A stretch of 64,000 nt of DNA from Flavobacteriales bacterium (GTDB lineage: Bacteria > Bacteroidota > Bacteroidia > Flavobacteriales_F > PHOS-HE28). Below are positions 1 to 8,902 of this stretch, piece after piece. The notes beneath the pieces are model-generated. The model ran no database searches and was not told where the DNA came from. It saw only the letters and a program-made list of their open reading frames with translations. Where the stretch lies: positions 124,001-188,000 of the forward strand of contig JADJCX010000033.1 in assembly GCA_016703005.1 (NCBI GenBank), read 5' to 3'. A program made the translations under genes and the position numbers. Positions within the stretch are counted from its first letter, which is position 1, and every line of letters starts with the position of its first letter.

Positions 1-1148
1 GGGCCCTCACGCCCGGCTGCGAGCGCGTCATCCACTTCAACAATGCGGGCTGTGGGCTGATGAGCCAGCCCGTGCTCGATACTGTCATCGGGCACACCCA
101 GCTCGAAGCTCGCATGGGCAGCTACGAAGCCGCTGCGTTGAAGGCCGATGCGATCGATGCCGTTTACACCTCCTTCGCAAAGCTGCTGAACTGCAACGCG
201 GACGAGATCGCCTTGACCGATGGCGCCACGCAGGCATGGCATCGCGCGTTCCACTCGGTGCCCTTGGCGAAGGGTGATCGTGTGCTCACCGCCAACAACG
301 AATACAACAGCAACTGGCTTTCGCTGCGCCGCACCTGCGACAAAGTGGGTGCCTCGCTGGAAGTGGTGCCGAGCGATGCGAACGGCCTGCTCGATGTTCA
401 GGCGCTGAAGAACATGCTCGATGACCGCGTGAAGTTGGTGGCCATTACGCAGATCACCAACAGCAACGGCATGGTGAACCCCGTGGTGGAAGTCGGGGCT
501 GCCTTGCGCGGTACGAATGCGATCTACCTGCTGGACGCTTGCCAAGCCGTAGGCCAGATGCCGATGGATGTGGAACGCATCGGCTGCGATCTGCTTTCGG
601 GTGCTGGACGCAAATTCCTGCGCGGGCCGCGCGGCACCGGTTTCATGTACGTGCGCCGCTCCGTGCTCGACCGCGTCGAACCAGCCGTCATCGATATCCA
701 CGCCGCGCAATGGACCGGTCGCGATACGTTCAAGTGGCGCCCGGATGCGCGCCGGTTCGAGCAGATGGAATTCAGCGTCGCCGACCGCTTGGGCATGGGT
801 GCGGCCGTGGACCATGCGCTGAGCTGGGGACTGGACGCGATCGAGGAGCGCATCCTCGGTCTTTCCACGTTGTTGCGGAAGCGGTTGAACGAATTGCCCG
901 GCGTGCAGGTGCGCGATCAAGGCACCCGTCCGAGCGGGATCAACACCTTCACCATTGAAGGAAAGGATCTTAATGCGCTGCTGTTGACATTGCGCGCGCA
1001 AGGCATCAACACCAGCGTCACCAACTTCGATTGGGCTTGGCTCGATCTGCAAGCACGCGGCATCGAGCGCATCATGCGCGCATCGTTGCACTACTACAAC
1101 ACCGAGGAAGAGGTGGAGCGTTTCGTTGAGGCGATCGCCCGCGCGTGA
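1..1148 (+). CDS. Class-V aminotransferase (PLP-dependent), 5' end outside window
   Basis: PLP-dependent aminotransferase class V (cysteine desulfurase / isopenicillin-N epimerase-like fold). The reading frame is open from position 3, and the translated stretch before the first ATG (position 60) already matches the family N-terminus (HFNNAGCGLMS), so the gene starts upstream of the window. The likely Schiff-base lysine is in the GAGRKFLRGPRGTGF segment, near nucleotides 600-640; the substrate-binding loop ITQITNSNG lies before it. The substrate is not predictable: the family includes desulfurases, lyases and epimerases. The stop overlaps a possible GTG start of the acetyltransferase, so the two are probably co-transcribed. 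Confidence 0.85.
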   Translation, partial: ALTPGCERVIHFNNAGCGLMSQPVLDTVIGHTQLEARMGSYEAAALKADAIDAVYTSFAKLLNCNADEIALTDGATQAWHRAFHSVPLAKGDRVLTANNEYNSNWLSLRRTCDKVGASLEVVPSDANGLLDVQALKNMLDDRVKLVAITQITNSNGMVNPVVEVGAALRGTNAIYLLDACQAVGQMPMDVERIGCDLLSGAGRKFLRGPRGTGFMYVRRSVLDRVEPAVIDIHAAQWTGRDTFKWRPDARRFEQMEFSVADRLGMGAAVDHALSWGLDAIEERILGLSTLLRKRLNELPGVQVRDQGTRPSGINTFTIEGKDLNALLLTLRAQGINTSVTNFDWAWLDLQARGIERIMRASLHYYNTEEEVERFVEAIARA

Positions 1149-1150
1149 GC

Positions 1151-1672
1151 ATGGAAACACGCGTTCGTCCCGCCACCGAAGCCGATCTACCGGCGATCCT
1201 CGCCATCTACAACGAGGTGATCGCGAACACCACGGCGGCCTATGTGTTCGAGCCGCACACGCTGGAGATGCGGCAGCAGTGGTTCGCCGAATTGAAGGCC
1301 GGAGGCTGGCCGGTGATCGTGGTGGAGAGCGAAGGAACGATCGTTGGCTTCGGCTGTATCGGCGTGTTCCGCAGCAAGCCCGGCTACAAGTACACCGGCG
1401 AGCATACCGTGCACGTGCATGCGGAACATCGCGGCAAAGGCATCGGACGCGTGTTGTTGTCAGCGCTCATTGAAGAGGCCAAGCACATGGAGTTGCGCAC
1501 GTTGATCGGTGGCATCGACTCGGCCAACGCGGTGAGCATCGCGTTCCACGCCAGCTTCGGATTCGTGGAGTGTGCGCGCATCAAGGATGTCGCCTACAAA
1601 TTCGGTCGTTGGCTGGACCTGGTGTTCATGCAACTGATACTTCCCGGACCTTCGGCGCCGGTGGAACGATGA
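1151..1672 (+). CDS. GNAT acetyltransferase, phosphinothricin acetyltransferase-like
   Basis: N-acetyltransferase of the GNAT fold, closest in pattern to the phosphinothricin/methionine-sulfoximine acetyltransferase group: N-terminal RPATEADLPAILAIYNEV, acetyl-CoA loop HRGKGIGRVLL (about residues 96-106) and C-terminal FHASFGFVECARIKDVAYKFGRWLDLVFMQ spread over the last third. 173 aa, a normal family length. ATG 1151 is preferred; a GTG at 1145 overlapping the upstream stop would add two residues. The family usually protects against amino-acid-analogue toxins or acetylates amino acids; the actual substrate is unknown. Its 3' end overlaps the next start (ATGA), which indicates an operon. Confidence 0.85.
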   Translation: METRVRPATEADLPAILAIYNEVIANTTAAYVFEPHTLEMRQQWFAELKAGGWPVIVVESEGTIVGFGCIGVFRSKPGYKYTGEHTVHVHAEHRGKGIGRVLLSALIEEAKHMELRTLIGGIDSANAVSIAFHASFGFVECARIKDVAYKFGRWLDLVFMQLILPGPSAPVER

Positions 1673-2616
1673 GCGGAACGAGCGGAACTGAGGCGGGGGA
1701 ACCATCGCGGACGAAGGTCTACTTGGCCTTCGCGGCCATCTATATCATCTGGGGCAGTACCTATTTCTTCATCCGCGAAGCGTTGGATGGCTTCCCGCCG
1801 TTCATGCTGGGCGGCATCCGTTTCCTTGTTGCCGCGCTGCTGATGTTCGGCTGGTGCGTGGCAACGGGCGTGAGCATCAAGCCGGGTGTTGACCTCAAGA
1901 ACGCCGCGATCACCGGCTTTCTCTTGTGCTTCGTGGGCAATGGCGCGGTGGTGTGGGTGGAGCAGAGCATCGCCAGCAGCGTGGTGGCGATCGTCATCGC
2001 TGTGGCGCCGTTGTCGTTCATCGTCATGGACCGGCCGCAGTGGAAGGTGAACTTCCGCAGTTGGAGCACACTGCTCGGTGTGGTGGCGGGCTTCGCCGGT
2101 GTGCTGCTCTTGTTCAGTGAGAAGATCGCGTTGCAGTTGCAGGCCACGGAAGTCACAGCTGAATTCTCGGCCATGTTCATCCTGTTGCTGGGCATCATAG
2201 GCTGGCCAGCGGGATCCATCTATGCCAAGTACCATCCGGCCTCGATGCCGAACATGGTGAACAGCGGTTGGCAGATGCTGGTGGGTGCGTTCTTCTTCCT
2301 GCTCGTCAGCGCGGGAAGAGGGGAGTGGACGAACATGGAGTGGGGCGCAGTGCCCACCACTGCATGGTTGTCGCTGGCCTACCTCATCGTTTTCGGCTCC
2401 ATCATCGGCTTCAGCGCATACGTGTGGTTGTTGCAAGTGCGGCCCGCCACGCAGGTGAGCACCTATGCGTACGTGAACCCTGTTGTGGCTGTGCTGCTCG
2501 GTGTTTTCGTTGGAAGCGAGGTACTGGGCTGGCGCGAGTTCACTGGACTTGTCATCATCCTGGGCGGTGTGCTGCTCATCAACTTGGCGCGCTATCGCAA
2601 TTCATTGAAGCCGTGA
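1669..2616 (+). CDS. EamA-family (DMT superfamily) transporter
   Basis: Integral inner-membrane protein of 315 aa with about ten hydrophobic helices arranged as two EamA repeats; the first repeat opens with AIYIIWGSTYFFIREALDGFPPF split over helix 1, the classic EamA signature, and the second ends with a conserved NPVVAVLLGVFVGSEVLG segment. ATG 1669 overlaps the upstream stop by ATGA; longer in-frame starts would lie inside the acetyltransferase and are rejected. Family members export amino acids, drugs or metabolites. Pairing with a GNAT acetyltransferase suggests a modify-and-export role, which is inference only. Confidence 0.88.
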   Translation: MSGTSGTEAGEPSRTKVYLAFAAIYIIWGSTYFFIREALDGFPPFMLGGIRFLVAALLMFGWCVATGVSIKPGVDLKNAAITGFLLCFVGNGAVVWVEQSIASSVVAIVIAVAPLSFIVMDRPQWKVNFRSWSTLLGVVAGFAGVLLLFSEKIALQLQATEVTAEFSAMFILLLGIIGWPAGSIYAKYHPASMPNMVNSGWQMLVGAFFFLLVSAGRGEWTNMEWGAVPTTAWLSLAYLIVFGSIIGFSAYVWLLQVRPATQVSTYAYVNPVVAVLLGVFVGSEVLGWREFTGLVIILGGVLLINLARYRNSLKP

Positions 2617-2677
2617 TCAAACCTTCAACATCAGCCCGGGTCTTCCGGCCAATTTCACCGATCGCCGACCAGTCGGC

Positions 2678-3922
2678 ATGAGACACATGCAGAACCGTTC
2701 CATCGTCGTCATTGCTTTCGCCGCACTCGCTGTTCCGGCCAGCGCCCAGCTCAGTCCCGCCATCACCTCTTGGGTCATCAATCCCGGTACCGAGACCGGT
2801 TACAATGGCATCCTCAGCAACGTGCGGGAGGTGGTATACGACAATCTGGACGTGTACGTGGGTTGCGCTGGCATACCGGGTTATTCCATCGGTCCATGGA
2901 ACGGCAACCCCAACGATGCGGGCGACCAGGATTGGGAATTCAAGATCACGTTGTTCCCCTTCCAGAACAGCTGGGTACCTGTGAATACGCCCCTCGGCCA
3001 TATAGGAGTGTGGACCAACGGCGTCACGATCTTCAATCCGCGCGATGGCATGAGCTACAACATGCAGGGTATCTGGAACCAGAACGCGTACTACTTCGAA
3101 GGTGGCAGTTTCGACGCGTGCCTCGGCCATCCGAACCAGCAGATGGAATACCACACGCACATCAACCCGACGTGCCTGTACGACGACACGGATAGCACGC
3201 AGCATTCGCCGATCATCGGTTTCGCGTTCGATGGCTTCCCCATCTACGGTGCATATGGTTATCAGAACACCGGCGGCACAGGACCCATCACCCGCATGCT
3301 GTCGAACTATCGGCTCCGAGCCATCACCGATCGTACGACCCTGCCGGATGGCACGGTGCTCAATGCGGGGCAGTATGGCCCGCCGTTCAATGCGCAGTAT
3401 CCAAGGGGCTCGTTCATCGAAGACTATGAATTCGTGAGCGGCATTGGCACGCTCGATGTGCACAATGGCCGCTTCTGTGTTACGCCGGAATATCCGTCAG
3501 GCATCTACGCCTACTTCGTAACGCTCGATGCGGACTTGGAGCCGGCCTTTCCGTATGTGCTCGGCCCCACGTACTATGGCCTTGTTCCGCCGGGTAACAC
3601 AGGGCCGGGCAGTGGGCACAACACAGTGCCGGGCGGGGTTACCGTCTACAACCCGTTCACGGGAGTCACCCAGCCGCTGTCAGCCTCCAACATCGTAGCG
3701 TATCCGAATCCAATGATCGATGAACTCGTCATTTCAGGCTTGTCAAGCGGTACTTGGGCACTGACCATGCGCGATGCGCTAGGAGCCGTGGTCATCAGCG
3801 AGCAAGCGAGCGCTGGTGCGCCATGGTCCGTGGATGTGTCCGCATTAGCGGGTGGCACTTACATACTTGACCTGTCGAACGGCGCTGAACGTTTTGCGCA
3901 GCGGGTAGTGGTCATGGAGTAG
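2678..3922 (+). CDS. Secreted YHYH-domain protein with T9SS sorting domain
   Basis: 414 aa secreted protein. An N-terminal signal peptide ends near PASAQ (residue 23); ATG 2687 is an alternative start three codons in. The middle has the YHYH-family core, including NQQMEYHTHINPTC and IIGFAFDGFPIYGAYGY; the name-giving YHYH is EYHTH here. The C-terminal 75 residues (AYPNPMIDELVISG to FAQRVVVME) form a typical T9SS type A sorting domain, so the protein is probably exported across the outer membrane and anchored or released. The biochemical role of YHYH proteins is unknown. Monocistronic, converging on the glycosyltransferase gene. Confidence 0.85.
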   Translation: MRHMQNRSIVVIAFAALAVPASAQLSPAITSWVINPGTETGYNGILSNVREVVYDNLDVYVGCAGIPGYSIGPWNGNPNDAGDQDWEFKITLFPFQNSWVPVNTPLGHIGVWTNGVTIFNPRDGMSYNMQGIWNQNAYYFEGGSFDACLGHPNQQMEYHTHINPTCLYDDTDSTQHSPIIGFAFDGFPIYGAYGYQNTGGTGPITRMLSNYRLRAITDRTTLPDGTVLNAGQYGPPFNAQYPRGSFIEDYEFVSGIGTLDVHNGRFCVTPEYPSGIYAYFVTLDADLEPAFPYVLGPTYYGLVPPGNTGPGSGHNTVPGGVTVYNPFTGVTQPLSASNIVAYPNPMIDELVISGLSSGTWALTMRDALGAVVISEQASAGAPWSVDVSALAGGTYILDLSNGAERFAQRVVVME

Positions 3923-4013
3923 CGTCCAGTTCGGCTCGGTCTGAGGTGACCGCGAGAGAAGTCAAGACCGATGTATGGACTGTAGCGCACAACGTGTGGT
4001 CGTGCGCATTCCG

Positions 4014-5157
4014 TCAGTCGAGTTCGCCGACATCGGCCAGCAGCCGCTGCACGTAGCTCGTCCACGTGAAGGGCTGAACGGCGGTGTGAGCATTGACGGC
4101 GCACGTGCGCCAGTGGTCCTTCTCGTTCAGCAACCGCTCAATAGCCGCCACCAGTTCATCCTGCTCGGCGGTGCGCAGCAGGTGACCTATGGCTGGAGCC
4201 CCACCGAACGTGCGGGTGAATTCTGGATAGGCGTCAACGATCACCGGCATGTAGTGGTGCATGGCTTCGCAGCTTGCGGAGAACGATCCCCACAGGGGCA
4301 TCGGGTTCACGAACAATGCGCAGTGGTCCAAGAGCGCTCGATACTCGCTGGTCGTCCGGGTCGGACTTGTCGAGGTAACCGTGCACTGTTGCCCAAGAAG
4401 CCAAGGGGCGCAACCCCTCGTGGCGGGCCATACCCACCACGTGCAGCTCAATGGGTTGCGGGCGTCCGGCGTTCATGCGTTCCAATGCTTCCAGCAGGAG
4501 CATCAACCCCGGCTTGTATTTGCTCCCACCGATGAAGAGGATGGCCGGATGTTCAAGGTCGCGCGCCAGCAGTTTTGCTGCATCCGGTCGCACGGCTTCG
4601 GTGTTCACCACGTTGCCGTAATAGCGCACCCGATCACCGAGTTCCTGCTGTAGTTCCTCCGCTTGTTCGGGGAAGAGCGAAACCACCAGATGCGCGCCCG
4701 CCAGGTGCTTCTTCTCGCGGGCAATGGTGCGGCTTTCCATGGCGTTCGGACCGCGCCCCTCGAAGTAGCGCAGGTGCCGTTCGAAGGTCATGTCGCAGAA
4801 CTGGATGTAGGGGCGCCGCTGCCGGTTGCGACCGAACGAGAAGGTGGTGAAGATGGGTAGCGCGTTGGGGTGCTCGCGCAACGTGCGCTCGATCTTCCGC
4901 TGCGTAAGCCACGCGTTGAAGCTGCTGCGGAAGAAGTAGTGCCGCGTGCGCGTGATCCGCAGTTTGCGCAGCACGCCGATGAACATATCGTAACCTACTT
5001 GCAGCGGACGGATGGGGGACAGGTCGGCCCGGTGTACCATGTGCCCGGCGTCCTCCAGCGTATTGGCAAGAAAGTACGGCACGTTGCTCCACGTGGCGGC
5101 TTTGAACGGATCGCCGATGGCGAACACGATGAACTCACGTTTTGACATTCCCATCAT
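4014..5157 (-). CDS. Glycosyltransferase (GT4-like), one frameshift
   Basis: Glycosyltransferase resembling GT-B family 4. The N-terminal frame (from 5157; ATG 5148 is also possible) runs through an acceptor domain and into a donor domain with AILFIGGSKYKPGLMLLLEALERM. Near 4350 the coding frame switches from DKSDPDD to SEYRALLDHCALFVNP, and the rest of the donor domain (SFSASCEAMHHYMPVIV, an E-x7-E-like region) continues to 4014. Both parts are family-like and join without a gap, so this is one gene of about 380 codons with a single-base indel. Probably acts on cell-surface glycans; sugar and acceptor unknown. It lies 27 bp downstream of the agmatinase-like gene. Confidence 0.75.
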
Positions 5158-5184
5158 CCCTTCTTCACGACTCCCGTTCGGCTA

Positions 5185-6234
5185 CTAACGCGCACCGGCG
5201 AGCACGCCGCACAAATGCCAGAGCATGCGCGCGCCCACGTTCGCATCCCATTCATCCTTAGGCCCGGGCGATACCTCCACCAGATCGAAACCGATGATGC
5301 GTTTGCCACTTTGCGCCAACCTGGACAGCAGGTAAGTAGCTTCCTCGAACGCAAGACCGCCGGGCACGGGTGTGCCGGTGTGCGGGCACAACGTCGGGTC
5401 GAGCCCGTCGATGTCGAAACTGATGTGCACGTTGTGCGGTAGTTCCTCTATGATGCGATCGCACTGCTTCTTCCAGGTGCTGCCTTCGAACTGTTGCCTG
5501 CGCAATTCAGCGCTGCGGTATACGCTCACACGTCCCTTCTCCTTCTTCACCACATCGTTCTCCTGCGCACAGTAGTCGCGGATGCCCACCTGCACGATTT
5601 TCTGGATGGGCTTCAACGCGAGCGCGTTGTACATGATGCTTGCGTGGCTGTACGTGAACCCCTCGTACGCTTGGCGCAGGTCCATGTGCGCGTCGATGTG
5701 CAGGATGCCGAAGGATTTGAAGCGTTCCGCCAAAGCGCGGTAGAATCCCATCGGTGTGCTATGGTCGCCGCCGAGAAGCCCGACGATCTTGCCGGTATCG
5801 AGCAGCTCAGCAGTGCGTTCCTCCACCCACTCGTTCATCACCTCGCATTCGCGGTTGATGTGTTTGAGCGCCTTGGCGGCCTTGTCTTTCTGCTTTTTGG
5901 TGCCGCCGGCGCTCAGCAGGTCGATGATCCTGCCGGCCTCCTTCTTCAACGCGTTGCTCTGTGCCAACAAGGGTTTCGGCATTTCATCCATCGCGATGCC
6001 GCGTTTCCACAGTTCGGGAAACTCAGGGTGGAAGAGATCCACTTGGAAGCTCGCGTCGAAAATGGCTTCCGGCCCGCGGCTCGTGCCACCACCGTAGCTC
6101 GTGGTCACCTCCCACGGCACGGGGATGATCACGATCTCCGCCTCGCCCACGGTGAAGGGCAGGCCATAGAGCTGCGCGTTCGCGTTGGCCGGACTGTTCG
6201 GGTCGAACGATTTGATCTTGGAAGCTTTGCTCAT
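5185..6234 (-). CDS. Agmatinase/arginase-family ureohydrolase
   Basis: 349 aa cytosolic binuclear-manganese hydrolase of the ureohydrolase superfamily. The metal-binding motifs are visible: GGDHS at residues 155-159, DAHMD at 181-185 and SFDIDGLDP at 272-280. Members hydrolyse guanidino compounds (agmatine, arginine, guanidinobutyrate, formiminoglutamate); Bacteroidota often carry this longer agmatinase-family form, and an insertion around residues 85-130 rich in Lys/Ala fits that. No adjacent arginine decarboxylase or histidine-degradation gene supports a specific substrate. The gene precedes the glycosyltransferase on the same strand. Confidence 0.88.
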   Translation of the reverse strand: MSKASKIKSFDPNSPANANAQLYGLPFTVGEAEIVIIPVPWEVTTSYGGGTSRGPEAIFDASFQVDLFHPEFPELWKRGIAMDEMPKPLLAQSNALKKEAGRIIDLLSAGGTKKQKDKAAKALKHINRECEVMNEWVEERTAELLDTGKIVGLLGGDHSTPMGFYRALAERFKSFGILHIDAHMDLRQAYEGFTYSHASIMYNALALKPIQKIVQVGIRDYCAQENDVVKKEKGRVSVYRSAELRRQQFEGSTWKKQCDRIIEELPHNVHISFDIDGLDPTLCPHTGTPVPGGLAFEEATYLLSRLAQSGKRIIGFDLVEVSPGPKDEWDANVGARMLWHLCGVLAGAR

Positions 6235-6248
6235 GGAAGGGAACAGGA

Positions 6249-6276
6249 GATCAGAGGATCAGAAAATCAGAAGATC
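6249..6276. repeat. GATCAGA octamer-period repeat, copy 1
   Basis: Intergenic run of four GATCAGA/ATCAGA-type units with a period of about eight bases between the agmatinase-like gene and a small membrane-protein gene. Related runs, in the opposite orientation, occur at 48098-48133, 49481-49513 and 51541-51566. It slightly overlaps the stop of the downstream small gene. Origin unknown; it could be a slippage-born microsatellite or a dispersed small repeat. Confidence 0.6.
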
Positions 6277-6436
6277 AATGCGAAGATGCGGCTAGGAAAA
6301 TGAACACGGCGATGACAACGATCACCACCACCAGCAGGAGCCATTTGCCGGTTTTCCAAGGCTCTGACTTTCGGAATCGGCTGCGTACGAGCCAACCGAT
6401 GATCATCAGCCCGATCAACATCAACGCTCGGGCCAT
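6275..6436 (-). CDS. Small two-helix membrane protein, unknown function
   Basis: 53 aa: MARALMLIGLMIIGWLV helix, a basic loop (RSRFRKSEPWKTGK), then a second helix LLLVVVIVVIAVFIFLAA. An internal ATG at 6436 is chosen because upstream residues look non-coding and the first hydrophobic segment starts right there. The gene sits between the antiporter (ends 6481) and the agmatinase-like gene on the same strand and could be co-transcribed. No family recognised; such small bitopic proteins are common and often unannotated. Confidence 0.5.
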   Translation of the reverse strand: MARALMLIGLMIIGWLVRSRFRKSEPWKTGKWLLLVVVIVVIAVFIFLAASSH

Positions 6437-6480
6437 ATTTCTGCCATCCACCGGCCATTGAAAATCCAGCAACACGCTGA

Positions 6481-8750
6481 TCAAGCCCGCATCACCAGCG
6501 TGCTGGGGATGTGCTCCAACCAAACGCTCTGGGTTTCCACGGTCTTCTTCCAGCTATCGAAGCCCACGAGCATCAGGTCGTGTTTGCCGAGGAAATCCTT
6601 GTCGAAGGTGTTCCGGCGCTCCAAGGACAGCCGCCCTTCCGAGGCGACCTGCATGGCGCGCACGGTGGCCAACAATTCGGGACTTTGCTCGAATATGCCA
6701 GCGACATCGACGAGTGATACATGGACGCCGCTGTTGTAGATGAGCTTCTGGGCATACGGCAACAGGAAACTATCGCCGCTACCGAACAGTGGAACGAAAA
6801 CGCTGTTGACCTCTTGCAAGCCCTTGTCCACATAGATGCCGATGGGCAACCGCAGTTCGCGCAGCAACATGCGCACGCGGTCGTCGAACACAGCCTCCTC
6901 GAAGAGCTTCTCCTTGCCGGTAAGCGTATCGATCAATCGTTCCGGGTCTATGATGCGGCGGCCGATGCCCACCAAGCGACCGATCAGGGTGCCTTGGTAG
7001 ATGCTGCGGCCCACGCCCACGATGGCCGATCGTACTGTCCGTTGTTGGCCACTTCCACCAGTTCCTTGTCGATGTCCTGGGTGGCCTTGAACACCGTTTC
7101 CAAGGTGATGGACATCTTCTTCTGCTCGGCCCGCACGGGTGCGAAACTCTCGCGTTCGCGCTCGGCCAGGTTGAACTGGTTGAGCTGTGTGCTCGGACTG
7201 AGGTGCATGGCGGTGATGTGCGCCTTTTCGTTGCGCCGAACGAATGCGTGCGCGATACGCACCATGCTTCGCCCGCGCTGTGGATCCCCGAAAGGCACCA
7301 GCACTTTGAACTTGCGCTCTTCGGCGTCCAGTAGCTCCGGTGACTTACGTCGCAGCGGCATCAGCCGTTCGATGAGCGATAGGCTGGGTCCGGTCATCAC
7401 CGTGGTCACCAACGCCATGATCACCATCATGGCGAAGATCTCCGAGCTGAGCACGCCCAGGTCGAAGCCGATGTTCAGAACCACGAGTTCCATCAAGCCG
7501 CGTGTGTTCATCAGCGCACCCAGCATCAAGCTGTCGCGCCACGTGTTTCCGAGCGCGCGAGCCGGCAATGCGCTACCGAAGAACTTTCCGGCCACGGCCA
7601 CGGCCACGATCACGCCGGTCCATTTCCACAGGCCGGGATCGTTCAGCAGGCCGATCTGTGTGCGCAATCCGGTGTACACGAAGAACAGGGGCAACAGCAG
7701 CACCAGCGCAACATCCTCCACCTTGTCGATGAAGATGTTGCGGAAGCCGACGTTGGCAGGCATGATCACACCGGCCAGGAAAGCGCCGAACAGTGCATGT
7801 ATGCCGATCACTTCGCTGGCATACGCGCTCAGCAAAAGGATCACGAAGAACAAGGCCACCACTGGCTTGCTCAGGCTTTCGCGGTCGGCATACACATCGC
7901 CCAAGCGTTTGAGGAATGGGCGCACGAGCGCGAGCATGAAGGCGACATAGCAGATCGCCAAGGCGATGGTCCACAAAGAACTCACGATGGTACCCGCTTT
8001 CACAATGGCGATCACGGCGGCCAATAGGCACCATGCGGTGATGTCGTCCACGGCCGCGCAGGTGATGGCCAACCCGCCCACGTGCGTTCGACTGAGCCCC
8101 CGCTCCTGAACGATACGGGCGAGCACAGGAAACGCGGTAATGCTCATGGCAATACCCATGAACAGTGCGAACGGGAGGAAGGCGATGGCGTGCGGAACGA
8201 ACTTCTCGTAAAGGAAGAAGCTGAGCCCAACGCCCAACGTGAAGGGGATCACGATGCTGCTGTGGCTCACGAGCACGGCCTCGTGCGCGCCTTTGCGCAC
8301 TACGTTCAGATCGAGTTCCATACCCACGACGAACATGAACAGGATGAGGCCTATCTGGGAGAGGAACTGGAGGTTCCCCAAGGATTCGGGCGGAAAGAGG
8401 AAGCTGGAATAATCCGGAAAGTAGTGCGCAAGGAAAGAAGGCCCGAGGAAGATGCCCGCGGCGATCTCGCCCACCACGCTCGGCAGGCCGATCTTCTTGC
8501 ACACATAGCCCAGGATCCGCGCAGTGATGATGATGGTAAGGATCTGCAACAGCAGCTTCGCCAGCGGATGCGTGAGGTTTTCGCGGTATGTAAGGCTGAA
8601 GTGCTCCCAACCACCGGAACCGGTTTGTTGTGCCACTTTTACAGCAGGCCCTACCTCCATGGTGCGGCCTTGCTCCACTACCAGGTACACGACCGCAGCG
8701 CCGATCCCGAGGATAACAGCATACAACAAGAGATTCCGGAGACGGCCCAA
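6481..8750 (-). CDS. Cation:proton antiporter (CPA2/Kef-like) with C-terminal UspA-like domain, one frameshift
   Basis: Inner-membrane cation/H+ antiporter. After an extra N-terminal helix, a Kef/NhaA-type exchanger domain of about twelve helices follows, with GLPSVVGEIAAGIFLGPS, a FVVGMELDL motif and AVDDITAWCLLA as the ion-binding helix (DD). The cytosolic tail carries two universal-stress-like segments. The frame breaks near 7025: QYD should continue into VGVGRSIYQGTLIGR, which is encoded in the next frame to 6481. Total about 755 codons, normal for Bacteroidota members. Likely role: pH, Na+ or K+ homeostasis. The break looks like a one-base deletion. Confidence 0.85.
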
Positions 8751-8825
8751 GGGGAAGGAGGTGGATGCGCGGGCAAGTTAGCGGGGCACTTTGGTGCGGC
8801 GGCACGGCTTTGCGATCACATGACC

Positions 8826-8856
8826 AAAAGAAAAGCGCCCCGACATGTCGAGGCGC
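8826..8856 (-). terminator. Rho-independent terminator after pspC
   Basis: On the minus strand a strong hairpin (GCGCC...GGCGC stem enclosing CGACATGTCG) is followed by TTTTCTTTT. It lies 47 bp past the PspC stop and before the antiporter start, so it ends the padR-pspC transcript. Confidence 0.8.
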
Positions 8857-8902
8857 CGCAACCCGTCTTTACCCCTTGTTGCGCGGACGGGTCACTTGCA
8901 CG

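Noticed and set aside
7573..8805. 410-codon minus-strand frame overlapping the antiporter in another frame
   Set aside because: Shadow of the antiporter; the protein is rich in Arg/His/Pro without helices or motifs.
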